From DAOTWP01 sp034435675 (lineage in GTDB: Bacteria; Chloroflexota; Anaerolineae; Aggregatilineales; Phototrophicaceae): DNA of 64,000 nt. The stretch covers positions 1 through 64,000 of the forward strand of contig DAOTWP010000286.1 of NCBI GenBank assembly GCA_034435675.1, in the 5' to 3' direction. Positions 42,758 to 52,716 of this stretch are shown piece after piece; position 1 is the first letter of the stretch, and each line of letters starts with the position of its first letter. The notes under the pieces are model-generated. The model searched no databases, was not told the DNA's origin, and saw only the letters and a list, made by a program, of their open reading frames with translations. The translations under genes and the position numbers were made by a program.

Positions 42758-45700
42758 ATGACACGTCGCGCTATCCTGGTAACCCTTCTGATGCTCTTCG
42801 CAGCCGCCCTGTTTGTCGGCGCTTCGTTTGCAGACGAACTCACCGAGACCCCGCCTGCACCCGAAGCAACTGAAGTTCTGATAACCGATCCCGCCAGCAT
42901 TGACCCAACGCCCGAAATGCAGCCTACAGCAGAGGCTACTGAGGCGCAGCCTTTACCGGTAGACTCGACTCCCGCGCAGCCTCCCGAAACCGCGCTGCCT
43001 GTCACCGAGGAAGTGCCCACTGAGCCAGTGCCCGCCGAACAGACTCCTGAGCCGCTGCCGGTGCTGCCGCCTGATACCGAGCGCGGTATGGGTGACGCGG
43101 GACTGCTGGGTACGCAAACATTCTGCCAGTTGAGTATTGATGATCTGGGCGACAGCAATCCGTTCACTTACCAGTTCGCGGCGGTGAACACGTCCAATAT
43201 CGTCAGTTATGCCTGGACCATTGACGGTGCCAGTGTTTCTACTGCGCAGAGTTTTTCGCACACCTTTGGCTCGACCGGTACATTCACTATTGAGCTGACC
43301 TGCGTGCCCACCAGCGGCAGCAATCTCGTGCTGACGGGCAGCATCAGCGTGTTCAGCATGCCGGTTGCCAATTTCAGCGTCAGCCCGGCGACCACCGGGT
43401 TTGCCCCGTTTGCTGTGACGCTCACCAACACGAGCACTGGCGAAGGGCTGAGCTACCTGTGGGAAGTGATTGATATGCCCGGCGGCGCGGGTCCGTTTGC
43501 GCCGCTGACCAGCGAACATGCCGCGTACAGTTTTACTGTTCCGGGGATTTACCGGGTACGCCTGACCGTGACCGACGCCATCGGCACCGGCTCTGTGGTG
43601 CAGCAGGACATCGCGGTGAATGCGCCCCCGCCGCAGGCAGACTTTACCCTGACTCCCGCCAGCGGTGCAGCCGTGCTGAATGTCACCGTTGAGGGTGTGG
43701 ATGAAGGCATGGGTCCGATTGATACGTGGTCGTGGGACTTCGATTACACCAGCGGCGCGCCGGATGTTGACGCGACCGGACAGGGTCCGCATTATCCGTC
43801 CTATGTCGTCGAAGGCATCTACAGCATTCGCATGGACTACAGCGGTCCCGGCGGCAGCGGCTATGTCATCAAGCAGGTGGGTGTGTTCCCCGCAGCCGGG
43901 GCGCTGACGGCAGAATTCACTGTCGAATCGCGCACGCCCAGCGGTGGGAATGTGGAAGTGTGCTTCCGCAATATCAGCACGGGTCCAATCGCCCACAATT
44001 ACTGGGATTTTGACGTTAACGACGCCAACCCGCCGGTTGAGAACAATGCCGAAATCGTCTGCTATGTCTACCCGGCTAACCAGACATTCCGCGTGCGTTT
44101 GCGTGTCGAGAACGCCGCAGGAGATGCCAGCGCCGAACGTGAGCAGGATGTCACCGTGATTGGTTCGCCAGTGGCGGGTTTCACTGCGTCCACCTACACG
44201 CTAACGTGGGGCGGGACGATTGACTTCACCAATACGAGCAGCGGCATCATTGACACCTATTCGTGGGACTTCAACGGGGACGGTGTTGAAGACAGCAGCG
44301 CGGAAAACCCCGGCGGCATCGCCATCGGCAATATTGGCGGCGTCATGCAACTGGGTCCCAACCCCGTGCGCCTGACCGTCACCGGACCGGGCGGCACGTC
44401 GTATGTTGAGGCGATCATCGTCGTCGAACGGCTGGCGCTGTCCTGCGATTTCAGCGGCAGCACGTTTGTCACGCCCGGTTCCGGCGCGCAGACCTACAGT
44501 GAACTGGTGGACGAAGGTGGGCGCACGGTCAGCTACCAGTGGACCGTTACCGGTATCAGCCCTGACCCAAGTGGTCCTTCGTTCAGCACCACCTGGAGCG
44601 CCCCCGGCAGCTATACCGTCACGCTGAACGCGACCAGCCTCACTGATGGCGCGAGCTGCTCGGAAACAAAGGTTGTCACGGTATCGTATCCGCCGCTGGT
44701 CTGCAATCTGTCCGGCAGTGCGGCAGTGCTGCCCAACGGCAGTTCCTATACCTATGATGCCAATGTCACCCCGGCGAGCCTTGCCGGGCGCACGATCAGC
44801 GACTATTCGTGGTATGTGGACGGCAACCCGGTTGCCGCGCAGACCGGCTTGAGCGACCTGTTCTCCTATAGCTGGAACACGCATGGCACAACAACAGCCA
44901 TCCGCTATGTAGCAACCGCCAGTGACGGCTCTAGCTGTGATGAAAGCATCACGGTCACGGCGGAGTGGTCGCCGCTGACATGCAGCATCACCGGTGGCAG
45001 CGACACCCCGCGTCCTGGCATGCCCAACGACCCCGGTGGCATGCTGAATTACACCTACAATGCGTCGGTGGGTGGTGACAACAGCCGCAGCCTGACCTAT
45101 GCGTGGACGATCCGCGATGGGGGCGGCGCGATTGTGTCAAGTGGCAGCGGAACCTCGATCAGCTTTGGCTGGGACTGGACGCAGGTTGGCGACAATTACA
45201 CGGTTGACCTGAACGTTTCAACCAATGAGGGCGGCTATGCGGCGAACTGTAACGCGACAACGCGCAACCTGACCGTGACCCTGCCGACCCTGGAATGCCG
45301 CGCACCGATTGGCGATGCCACCCCGGTGCTGAACGAAATCGTGAATTACGCGCGCGATCTGCGCAATGACTTCGGGCGTCCCTGGGAATTCCCCCTGGGC
45401 GCAGGCACCAGCACGGACTCGACCTTCTGGGATTTCCAGCAGGCGGACGGCACGGGCGGCTGGATTGACATTGCCAGCGATGTCGCCGGCGACACCATGC
45501 CCTACCAGTTCCTGCTGCCGGGCGAAACCTACCGCGTGCGCTACCGCGCGTTTGTGATCAATCCGGACGAAGACTGTGAGTCCGGATGGAAGACCATCAC
45601 GGTGGCAGGGACAGGCAGCAACTTCACCTGCGACGGCTGGGGCACGACCGTTAACCCGACCAACCCTGCTGCGTCGTATACCTACAGCGTGAATGTAGAC

Positions 45701-48700
45701 AACACCAACCGTATTCTGCTGAATTATCACTGGGAACTGGTGGGCGAAGGCGCTTCGATTGATCTGGGCAGCACACAGTGGGATTTGGACAACGCTGTGA
45801 CCAGTCCCGCGTTCAGCGGCGTACAGTTGGGTCCCAATGGGCTGGGCAACTACACCCTGCGTGTAACGGTTTCGGCGGTAGACCCGTTTGACAGCACGCA
45901 TGTTTGTGACATGAGCAGCAATCTCACGGTAGGCACGTTTGCGGTGAACTACAGCTATACCGGCGACGCCAACGCGATTGAGGTCGGGCAGCAGATTTGC
46001 CTCGACAACCTTTCGACCAACAGCTTCGCCAGCATTGACGGGTTGAATTACACCTGGGACTTTGGCACGGCGGGCAACAGTCTGGGCAGCCAGACCAGCA
46101 ATGCCGAAGAACCCGGCTGCCTGAGCTTCAATGCGCAGGGGACCTATGTCATTCGCCTGACGGGCAGCAACGACTCCGGCTCACGCAGCGCGTTCCGTGA
46201 GTACACCTTCCGCGTCTGGAATACGCAAAGTGTGCTGATCAGCCGTAATGACAGCTTTGTCTATGCGGGCAACACGCTCAGCTTCAGCGCCAGCGGTGTG
46301 AACATCAACACCTACACATGGAATTTCTACAACCGTGATACGGGCGTGCGCGTTGGGGCGCTGAACCGCACGGGCGCCAGCATGACGCAGTTCTTCGGCA
46401 CTGCCGGGCGCTACCGCGCGGAAGTGGTCGGCACGGGACCGCTGGGCAATACCACAGCGACCTACGAGTTTGAACTGCTTTCGACCAACGACATCCGCGC
46501 GGCGTTCACGCCCTCGCGTTATGCGGGCATCGCCGAAATGGAGGTCTGTTTCACCGATAACAGCCTGGGCACGAACCTGCGCCAGTGGACGTGGAACTTC
46601 GGCAATGGGCAGACGCTGACCTATGACCACCTGCATATTCCGGCGAGCATCTGCACGACCTATACCACGCCAGCGCAGATGTATACCGTGGAGCTGGCGG
46701 TGACGAATGCCAGCGGGATCACGGCACGGGCGACGAATGTCGTGCGCACGTACTCGCCGCTGGAAAGCAGCGCCACGTTCACGATTACGCCGCAGAGTTC
46801 TTCACGCTTCTGCTATACGGCAGTGCTGCCCGGCGGTGTGACGCTGGTGGGCTGGGACTTTGGCGATGGGCAGACGGGCACACCGCAGAATACGATCTGC
46901 CACAGCTACGGCGCATCCGGCACGTATGTCGTCAGCATGACTATTGAGGACGGCAGCGGCAATACCGGGGTGGTGGTGCGTACAGTCATCGTCAATACAG
47001 GCGGCGGCGGAGTCCCGACATTTCGCGTGACGCCGCTGTGCAGTGCTGACCGCACGGCGACATTCTTCGTCGAAAACATCAGCGCGGTCGCGATGACCAC
47101 GCCGGACGAAGTCATTATCCGCAACAACGCCGGGGACATCATCGTGATGGATACCCTGCTGCTGGGCGCAGGGCAGTCGCGCACTTTCACTGTGCCGAAC
47201 CAGTCCGGGCGGGTAAGCTTCAGCACGGTGGATTTCATGCTCTTTGCCGAAACCACCTGCGAATATCCCCCGGCGATCAGCGTGAATGCCGCGTGCAGCA
47301 GCAGCGGCAGCAGCGTGATCTTCACAATCAGCAATGCCGACGGACCGATGATCACGCCGCAGAACTACGAAGTGCGCGACTCCGGCGGTGCGGTGGTAAC
47401 CAGCGGCAGCTTCCAGCTTGCGCGCGGTGCAGCGCCGGTTGACGTGACTGTGCCTAACAGCGATCCGTATGAAACCTATACCTTCAGCAGCAGCGGCGCA
47501 GCAGGCAGTTTCAATGTGTCGCACCGCTGCGGTGTGCGCCCGGTGCTGACCGTGACCTCGCTGTGCAGCGATCCAATCACGTTCACCATCAGCAACAGCG
47601 GCGGTGACATGCTTGTCCCGCAGACATTCACGATTGTGGATGGCAGCAGTGTGGACGTGACGCCGGGGGCGAACAGCTTCCAGTTGGCGAACGGCGCATC
47701 CACCACAGTCACACTGACCGGGTTAGACCCCTATGCCGGGTACACGCTGAGCACCAGCGGCTTCGCCGGGGCGACCAGCCATACGCAGGACTGCACGCGC
47801 CCGCAGTTGGTCGTGACATCGGGGTGCAGCGATCCGCTGATGTTTACGATCACCAATAACGGCGCGCCGATGCTGTCGCCGCAGGGTTTCACGATTGTCA
47901 ACACGGCTGGGCAGGATGTCACCCCCGCGCCGGGTACGTTCCAGCTTGCGGGCGGCGGCGCATCAATAACTATCACGCTGACCGGGTTAGACCCCTATGC
48001 AGGCTACACCCTGAGCAGCAGCGATTACGCGGGCACGCTGAACATGACACAGAACTGCGCACGCCCGGCGCTGCGTATCAGCGGCGACTGCACCAACCCG
48101 GTTGCCTTCACAATCGTCAATCTGGGCGGGGATATGCTGGCAGAGCAGCCGTTCACGGTGCTGAACAGCGGCGGCAGCAATGTCACCCCCGCGCCGGGCA
48201 CCTTCCAGCTTTCAGCGGGCGCATCAGTGCTGATCCCGTTGGTGGGGCAGCGCCCGGAGGCAGATTACGTGTTCAGCAGCAGCGGTTACTCCGGCACGCT
48301 CAGTCTGACGCAGGCGTGCGATCCCGGTGCGGCGGCGGTTGCCACCCCCGGCGGCACGACGGGCGCAGTCAGCGGCATTGACGGCGTGACGGTGGACTGG
48401 GCGAGTGTGCCGGTCTGCGGACGCGGCTGCCCGACCTTCCGCCTGTACCACACAGACGAAACCGGCGACTGGGAAATTTTCCGGCTGGATGGCGCGGACC
48501 AGGCAGCCCGCACGTCTGACCGCACGAATCTGTCGCTGGGCGAAGGCGCAGGTGTGGACGACATGGCACCGAGCCTGTCGCCGAACAACGAGTGGATTGT
48601 GTTCACCAGCAACCGCGCCACCGAACCGGGTGGACCCGAAAACTGGGAAATCTATGTCGCGCCGACCAGCGGCGAAAATCCTGCTGCTGTGCAGCGCGTG

Positions 48701-49618
48701 ACCTACAACCATCACGCGATTGATACCGACCCCATCTGGGGACCGAACAACTACGTGGTCTTTGAGACATCCCGCAATGGCAACTGGGATTTGTACGCGG
48801 TGGACATGAGCACCGGCGCAGAATTCCAGTTGACGGACAGCCCGGCAGATGACATCAATCCCTTCTGGTCGTCTGACGGCAGCAAACTGGTCTTCCAGAG
48901 TGACCGTGACGGCTTCTGGCAGATTTATGAACTGGACCTGCGCACGATGCAGGTGACGAAGCTCAGCGACGGCACCCGTATTGATGTGGATCCGCAGTAT
49001 GCACCGGACGACAGCCGCATCGTCTTCCGGACCTACCTGGTCGAAGACGGCAGCAGCATTATCGCGCTGATGGATGTCGATGGGCGCAACGTTACCGCAG
49101 TGACCACCAGTGACGAGGACGCGACCAACCCTGCTTTCTCGCCAGATGGCGCGCTGATCGCCTATCAATCGGATCTGGACGGTGATCTGGATGTCTATGT
49201 ATTCGAAGTAAGCACAATGCGTATCCGCAAGCTGACCGACAACGACATTCCCGACTATGCGCCAACCTGGTTGTGCGCGGATCAGCGCGTGGTGTTCACG
49301 TCGGACATCAACGGCAACCCGGACATCTATGAGGCGAATGCCACCCCGATTGCCGACCCGGCGCTGCGGGTGGAACTGGACGCCGACCAGATGACGTTCG
49401 AGAACTTCAACGACATCTACCCGCAGAACAGCCCTTACGAAGAAAACGCCAGCCGCGAAGGGCGCACCGCGCTGGGCGTGTGGGGTGAACAGACCGTGTT
49501 CCTGCAGCCCGATGTGCGCAGTACCGAGGCGGATCTGTCGCTGGACGGCATCCAGCGCGAAGACTGGCAGCCGCTTGAAGCCTGCCCGCCGGCAGATGCA
49601 GTGGTCAGCGGCGGATAA
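42758..49618 (+). CDS. Giant secreted multidomain protein: PKD/Ig-like array, Cys-containing repeats and TolB-like beta-propeller
   Basis: This 2286-residue protein starts MTRRAILVTLLMLFAAALFV, a signal peptide cleaved near residue 28. A linker rich in Pro, Glu and Thr follows, to about residue 110. About 14 PKD/Ig-like beta-sandwiches come next, several with the PKD signature W-x-F-G-D-G or close (SWDFNGDG, WDFGDGQTG). Then five repeats of about 83-90 residues (about 47,012-48,330 bp), each with two cysteines, and last a propeller of PD40/TolB-type blades (SSDGSKLVFQSDRDGFWQIY, SPDGALIAYQSDLDGDLDVY). There is no C-terminal transmembrane helix or LPXTG motif, so anchoring is unclear. An ATG at 42719 could give a longer N-terminus. 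A surface or extracellular matrix role is inferred from architecture only. Confidence 0.9.
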   Translation: MTRRAILVTLLMLFAAALFVGASFADELTETPPAPEATEVLITDPASIDPTPEMQPTAEATEAQPLPVDSTPAQPPETALPVTEEVPTEPVPAEQTPEPLPVLPPDTERGMGDAGLLGTQTFCQLSIDDLGDSNPFTYQFAAVNTSNIVSYAWTIDGASVSTAQSFSHTFGSTGTFTIELTCVPTSGSNLVLTGSISVFSMPVANFSVSPATTGFAPFAVTLTNTSTGEGLSYLWEVIDMPGGAGPFAPLTSEHAAYSFTVPGIYRVRLTVTDAIGTGSVVQQDIAVNAPPPQADFTLTPASGAAVLNVTVEGVDEGMGPIDTWSWDFDYTSGAPDVDATGQGPHYPSYVVEGIYSIRMDYSGPGGSGYVIKQVGVFPAAGALTAEFTVESRTPSGGNVEVCFRNISTGPIAHNYWDFDVNDANPPVENNAEIVCYVYPANQTFRVRLRVENAAGDASAEREQDVTVIGSPVAGFTASTYTLTWGGTIDFTNTSSGIIDTYSWDFNGDGVEDSSAENPGGIAIGNIGGVMQLGPNPVRLTVTGPGGTSYVEAIIVVERLALSCDFSGSTFVTPGSGAQTYSELVDEGGRTVSYQWTVTGISPDPSGPSFSTTWSAPGSYTVTLNATSLTDGASCSETKVVTVSYPPLVCNLSGSAAVLPNGSSYTYDANVTPASLAGRTISDYSWYVDGNPVAAQTGLSDLFSYSWNTHGTTTAIRYVATASDGSSCDESITVTAEWSPLTCSITGGSDTPRPGMPNDPGGMLNYTYNASVGGDNSRSLTYAWTIRDGGGAIVSSGSGTSISFGWDWTQVGDNYTVDLNVSTNEGGYAANCNATTRNLTVTLPTLECRAPIGDATPVLNEIVNYARDLRNDFGRPWEFPLGAGTSTDSTFWDFQQADGTGGWIDIASDVAGDTMPYQFLLPGETYRVRYRAFVINPDEDCESGWKTITVAGTGSNFTCDGWGTTVNPTNPAASYTYSVNVDNTNRILLNYHWELVGEGASIDLGSTQWDLDNAVTSPAFSGVQLGPNGLGNYTLRVTVSAVDPFDSTHVCDMSSNLTVGTFAVNYSYTGDANAIEVGQQICLDNLSTNSFASIDGLNYTWDFGTAGNSLGSQTSNAEEPGCLSFNAQGTYVIRLTGSNDSGSRSAFREYTFRVWNTQSVLISRNDSFVYAGNTLSFSASGVNINTYTWNFYNRDTGVRVGALNRTGASMTQFFGTAGRYRAEVVGTGPLGNTTATYEFELLSTNDIRAAFTPSRYAGIAEMEVCFTDNSLGTNLRQWTWNFGNGQTLTYDHLHIPASICTTYTTPAQMYTVELAVTNASGITARATNVVRTYSPLESSATFTITPQSSSRFCYTAVLPGGVTLVGWDFGDGQTGTPQNTICHSYGASGTYVVSMTIEDGSGNTGVVVRTVIVNTGGGGVPTFRVTPLCSADRTATFFVENISAVAMTTPDEVIIRNNAGDIIVMDTLLLGAGQSRTFTVPNQSGRVSFSTVDFMLFAETTCEYPPAISVNAACSSSGSSVIFTISNADGPMITPQNYEVRDSGGAVVTSGSFQLARGAAPVDVTVPNSDPYETYTFSSSGAAGSFNVSHRCGVRPVLTVTSLCSDPITFTISNSGGDMLVPQTFTIVDGSSVDVTPGANSFQLANGASTTVTLTGLDPYAGYTLSTSGFAGATSHTQDCTRPQLVVTSGCSDPLMFTITNNGAPMLSPQGFTIVNTAGQDVTPAPGTFQLAGGGASITITLTGLDPYAGYTLSSSDYAGTLNMTQNCARPALRISGDCTNPVAFTIVNLGGDMLAEQPFTVLNSGGSNVTPAPGTFQLSAGASVLIPLVGQRPEADYVFSSSGYSGTLSLTQACDPGAAAVATPGGTTGAVSGIDGVTVDWASVPVCGRGCPTFRLYHTDETGDWEIFRLDGADQAARTSDRTNLSLGEGAGVDDMAPSLSPNNEWIVFTSNRATEPGGPENWEIYVAPTSGENPAAVQRVTYNHHAIDTDPIWGPNNYVVFETSRNGNWDLYAVDMSTGAEFQLTDSPADDINPFWSSDGSKLVFQSDRDGFWQIYELDLRTMQVTKLSDGTRIDVDPQYAPDDSRIVFRTYLVEDGSSIIALMDVDGRNVTAVTTSDEDATNPAFSPDGALIAYQSDLDGDLDVYVFEVSTMRIRKLTDNDIPDYAPTWLCADQRVVFTSDINGNPDIYEANATPIADPALRVELDADQMTFENFNDIYPQNSPYEENASREGRTALGVWGEQTVFLQPDVRSTEADLSLDGIQREDWQPLEACPPADAVVSGG
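47012..48330 (+). repeat. Five tandem 83-90-residue coding repeats
   Basis: Each unit opens with a hydrophobic strand and a cysteine (such as PVLTVTSLCSDPITFTISNS), continues through a phrase like FTIVDGSSVDVTP, FQLANGAS and SSSGYSGTL, and ends with a second cysteine. Units three and four are closest: a 23-bp stretch beginning CTGACCGGGTTAGACC is identical at 47714-47736 and 47978-48000, exactly 264 bp (88 codons) apart. This indicates recent duplication or gene conversion. Confidence 0.85.
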
Positions 49619-49639
49619 GCACCACGCAGGGCATACGAA

Positions 49640-49694
49640 CCGGTGCCCGGCACCGGCAGGGGCGGGGCTGAACGCATCAGCCTCGCCCGTTCAG
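49640..49694. terminator. Hairpins between the giant gene and the GpgS fusion
   Basis: CCGGTGC-CCG-GCACCGG (49640-49656) is followed by a second stem, CTGAACG (49668-49674) with CGTTCAG (49688-49694). They occupy the short gap between convergent genes. Neither has a clear U-tract. Confidence 0.5.
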
Positions 49695-49696
49695 GC

Positions 49697-51493
49697 TCAG
49701 TGATCCATCTGGCGCTCGCGGTAGGCATCTACGGTTGCCATCGGCGGGCGCTCTACGTCTCCGATTTCGACAATTTCCAGCGCCAGCCGTTCCAATTCCT
49801 GATGCACCAGTTTCATGCTGCGGTTGGTCTTGTCCAGCAGTTGCAAGCCGTAGCGCTTTTCGATGCGCGCGATGAACACCTGCAAAATGGCAAAGGACAT
49901 TTTGCTCAGATTGACCAGCGGTTGGTTGTGATGCACGCGCACTTCCAGATCGCTTTGTGCAATCGCCTCCAGTCCATACAGCTCCAGCAAGTCAATCAAT
50001 AAGCCTGTTTCCACACCGTAGCCGCTGAAGAAGGGCACCTGCTCCAGCGCGGAGCGCCTGCCCGCGTATTCACCGGAAAGCGGCTGAATCAAGCCGGAAA
50101 GTTCGGGGTAGAACAGGGTTAGCAGGGGACGCGCTACCAGTTCTGTTACCCGCCCGCCGCCGAATGCCTGAATCTTTTCGCCGACCTGAATGGGGCGCGC
50201 GTAGTAGCCCTTTACGTACTGGATGCGCGGGTACTTGAGCAGTGGACCCAGAATGCCGTAGATGAAGCGCGGGTGAATGTTGACGATGTCGGTATCCACC
50301 CACGCGATGATGTCCCCGTGCGTGACATGCAGGCTTTTCCACAGTGCTTCGCCTTTGCCGCGTACACTGCCCACACTGTCTGTGAGAATTTCGGGATGGC
50401 GGAAGGCGGGAACGCCCAGACTCTCGGCAATGCCGACGGTGTTATCGTCGGAATTGCTGTCAATCAGCACGATTTCGTCTACCAGCGGCAGTTCATCCAT
50501 CAGCGCGGTTTTGAGTGTGTGGATCACGCTGCCTACCGTCGCTTCTTCGTTCAGCGCGGGCAGGGCAAGGCTGATCGTCACCCCTTGTTTTTCTTTGAGT
50601 GCCAGCAGCGTTTGCAGGTTGCTGAATTCGTCACTGTGAAATGTGTTTTCGGCAAACCAGCGGTCAACGCGTGTGGAGAGCAGTTCTTGCTGCCACAACA
50701 GCGGGCGCGGCAGATGAAATTCCAGCGCTTCCTGCTGCGCGCCGCGCACCAGCACGATGGGCAGCCCGGTTTTCTGGTGAACCTGCGCAAAAATCGGTTC
50801 GTCAACAGGTTTGTGCGCTTCGGGTTTGCGGAAACTCGCCCCCATCACAACCACACTGTGCCCGCGCGCCTCGCGGGTGATGCCTTCGGTGATGCCCGTG
50901 ACCGCGCTGACTGTGCGCCCGATTTGCGGGACGGCATGCATGATGAGTTCGAGGTCGGGGGCGCTGCGGCGGTGGTCGGCAGCGTGGAACAGTGTGATCG
51001 CATGGTCGCGGGCGAGCGCCTGTGCCACGCGCACCCCCAGCGAGATATTCGGACCGCCACGCAGCGAGAGCAGCACATCGCCATCAATGCGGGCAGGGTC
51101 AGTCCCGATGAGCGCGGTATCGCACGGCGCTTCGGTGAACAGGTCGTCCAGCGAGACGCCGCCTACCTGCGCGTGGGTGATGTCCCACTGCACCAGCAGC
51201 AGGTCTGCACCGAGCGTCATGCTGTCCTTGAGCACCTGCTGATAGGGCTGGTAGTCTACATGGACAAGCGCCTGGTCGTGAACTGCCGGATGATCGAGTG
51301 CCGCCTGAGCGAGCGCATCGCGCCAGACACGCGCGCTCAGCGTACCTTCGCTCAGCGATTGTTCAGCCGGGATCGTTATCATCCCGCGCAGATGAATACT
51401 GCCGCCAGCAGGCAGTATCCGTTCGGCAAGTTGAATCCAGGGTTCCAGCGCGGTGTTTTCCGTCAGTACCAGCACGAGGTTGTAGACGTTCAA
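49697..51493 (-). CDS. gpgS: Fusion of universal-stress-like domains to glucosyl-3-phosphoglycerate synthase (GT81)
   Basis: This 598-residue protein has two parts. Residues 1 to about 255 resemble two UspA-like Rossmann domains (strands such as YNLVLVLTENTALEPW, ADLLLVQWD, GHSVVVMGASF, LPIVLVRG). From about 304 a GpgS-type glycosyltransferase begins: VTISLALPALNEEATVGSVI, VDEIVLIDSNSDDNTVGIAE, RGKGEALWKSL, the metal motif DTD at 400-402, and SGEYAGRRSAL...GYGVETGLLIDLLELYG. GpgS transfers glucose from a nucleotide donor to 3-phosphoglycerate, the first step to glucosylglycerate solutes. Ordinary GpgS is about 330 residues, so the N-terminal addition is unusual. The start overlaps the upstream GT4 gene stop by 4 bp. 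Confidence 0.85.
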   Translation of the reverse strand: MNVYNLVLVLTENTALEPWIQLAERILPAGGSIHLRGMITIPAEQSLSEGTLSARVWRDALAQAALDHPAVHDQALVHVDYQPYQQVLKDSMTLGADLLLVQWDITHAQVGGVSLDDLFTEAPCDTALIGTDPARIDGDVLLSLRGGPNISLGVRVAQALARDHAITLFHAADHRRSAPDLELIMHAVPQIGRTVSAVTGITEGITREARGHSVVVMGASFRKPEAHKPVDEPIFAQVHQKTGLPIVLVRGAQQEALEFHLPRPLLWQQELLSTRVDRWFAENTFHSDEFSNLQTLLALKEKQGVTISLALPALNEEATVGSVIHTLKTALMDELPLVDEIVLIDSNSDDNTVGIAESLGVPAFRHPEILTDSVGSVRGKGEALWKSLHVTHGDIIAWVDTDIVNIHPRFIYGILGPLLKYPRIQYVKGYYARPIQVGEKIQAFGGGRVTELVARPLLTLFYPELSGLIQPLSGEYAGRRSALEQVPFFSGYGVETGLLIDLLELYGLEAIAQSDLEVRVHHNQPLVNLSKMSFAILQVFIARIEKRYGLQLLDKTNRSMKLVHQELERLALEIVEIGDVERPPMATVDAYRERQMDH

Positions 51494-52716
51494 TCTGCCT
51501 CCAGTAAGGGCATCAACTTGCTGCTGATGAGGGTATCCCAGCGGTACTGCTGGCGCACCCGCACCCGCAGGCGATAACTGTGCGACTGACCCAGCGTGCG
51601 CAGCATTTGCTGTGCGATAAACTCCGGTGTGCTGTGCAGCGGGTCAAAGTAATGCGCGTCGTCCTGCCCGGTGTGGCGCAGCGGCGGGATGTCCGCACAG
51701 AAGACCGGCACCCCAGCCAACCCCGCCTCCAGCACCGGAATGCCAAAACCTTCCTGAATGCTGGGGAACAGCAGCGCGTCTGCCAGTTGGTACAGGTTTG
51801 CCAGCGTGGCGTCGTCAGGGATCAGCGGCGGTTCTGCCAGTTCGTACAGGAAGTGCGCGCAGCCTTCCAGCCCAAGTTTACGCCGCAGGTCGAGCAGTTC
51901 GCCCAGGTAACCGGGATTCGCCGGATTGTGCGGACCGGGCGGACCGCTGATGACCAGCCGGAAATCACGCCCACTTTGCGCCCGCAGTACCGCCAGCACG
52001 TGCAGCGCCAGCGCGATATTCTTGCGCCGGGTCAGGCGGGCGGGCAGCAGCACAATGCCGTCTGCATCCAGCAGGTTAAGCCGCTGCTGGATAAACTGCA
52101 TGGTATTGGTCCAGCCGAAGAACGCCCCCGGGTCTACGCCCGGTTCGATGACCTGCACTGCCTCCGGCGGAATGCCCAGCAGCTTTGCCAGTTCTGCGCG
52201 GCGCGGCTCCGACACGGTGACATAGCGTGTATTTGCCCACGCCGTGCGCAGCAAGTCCCAGGGGTAGCCGGGGTGCAGTTCCGGCTGGTACTGCGGGTTT
52301 GTCCAAGCCAGATCATGACACCACGCGATACAGCGCACGCCTTCGAGCCGTGCCAGCGCTGCCGTCAGGGGCAGATTCTTGTTAAGGCTGTGGACGTTAT
52401 GCACGATGCAGACAGCGGTGTCTGCCAGCGCCGCTTGCAAGGCGCTGTGCTGCTGCTTGACCAGTGTTTCAAACGCGGCGGTCACGCTGCCGCTGTCCAG
52501 CTCGCGTTTGACCGCCAGCACAGCATGCGCCCGCGAGCCGAGCAGCTCGTTTAAGACCAGCTCCACGCGCGCATCAAACACCGCGCCGCTGCCTGCCAGC
52601 ACGCGCACAGTGTAACCCGCATCAGCTAAGCCGCGAGCATGATAAGCAATGGTGGACTCGACACCGCCAACGGTGGGGGGGGCAGCGTAGTGCAGCATGG
52701 CAATCCGTTTCGCCAA
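51490..52716 (-). CDS. GT4-family glycosyltransferase, partner of the GpgS fusion
   Basis: I prefer the TTG at 52716, eight bases after GAAAGGTG, giving 408 residues; an ATG at 52698 is the alternative, and the frame extends further upstream without a ribosome site. Features of the GT-B fold are PPTVGGVESTIAYHARGL at the N-terminus, the C-terminal donor domain with LLPARLTRRKNIALAL, and LFPSIQEGFGIPVLEAGLAG, the E-x7-E motif of GT4. It likely uses a nucleotide-sugar donor. The coupling to gpgS suggests a second sugar is added to glucosylglycerate or its phosphate, as in mannosylglucosylglycerate synthesis; this is an inference. No dedicated phosphatase is seen beside them. Confidence 0.85.
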   Translation of the reverse strand: MAKRIAMLHYAAPPTVGGVESTIAYHARGLADAGYTVRVLAGSGAVFDARVELVLNELLGSRAHAVLAVKRELDSGSVTAAFETLVKQQHSALQAALADTAVCIVHNVHSLNKNLPLTAALARLEGVRCIAWCHDLAWTNPQYQPELHPGYPWDLLRTAWANTRYVTVSEPRRAELAKLLGIPPEAVQVIEPGVDPGAFFGWTNTMQFIQQRLNLLDADGIVLLPARLTRRKNIALALHVLAVLRAQSGRDFRLVISGPPGPHNPANPGYLGELLDLRRKLGLEGCAHFLYELAEPPLIPDDATLANLYQLADALLFPSIQEGFGIPVLEAGLAGVPVFCADIPPLRHTGQDDAHYFDPLHSTPEFIAQQMLRTLGQSHSYRLRVRVRQQYRWDTLISSKLMPLLEAD

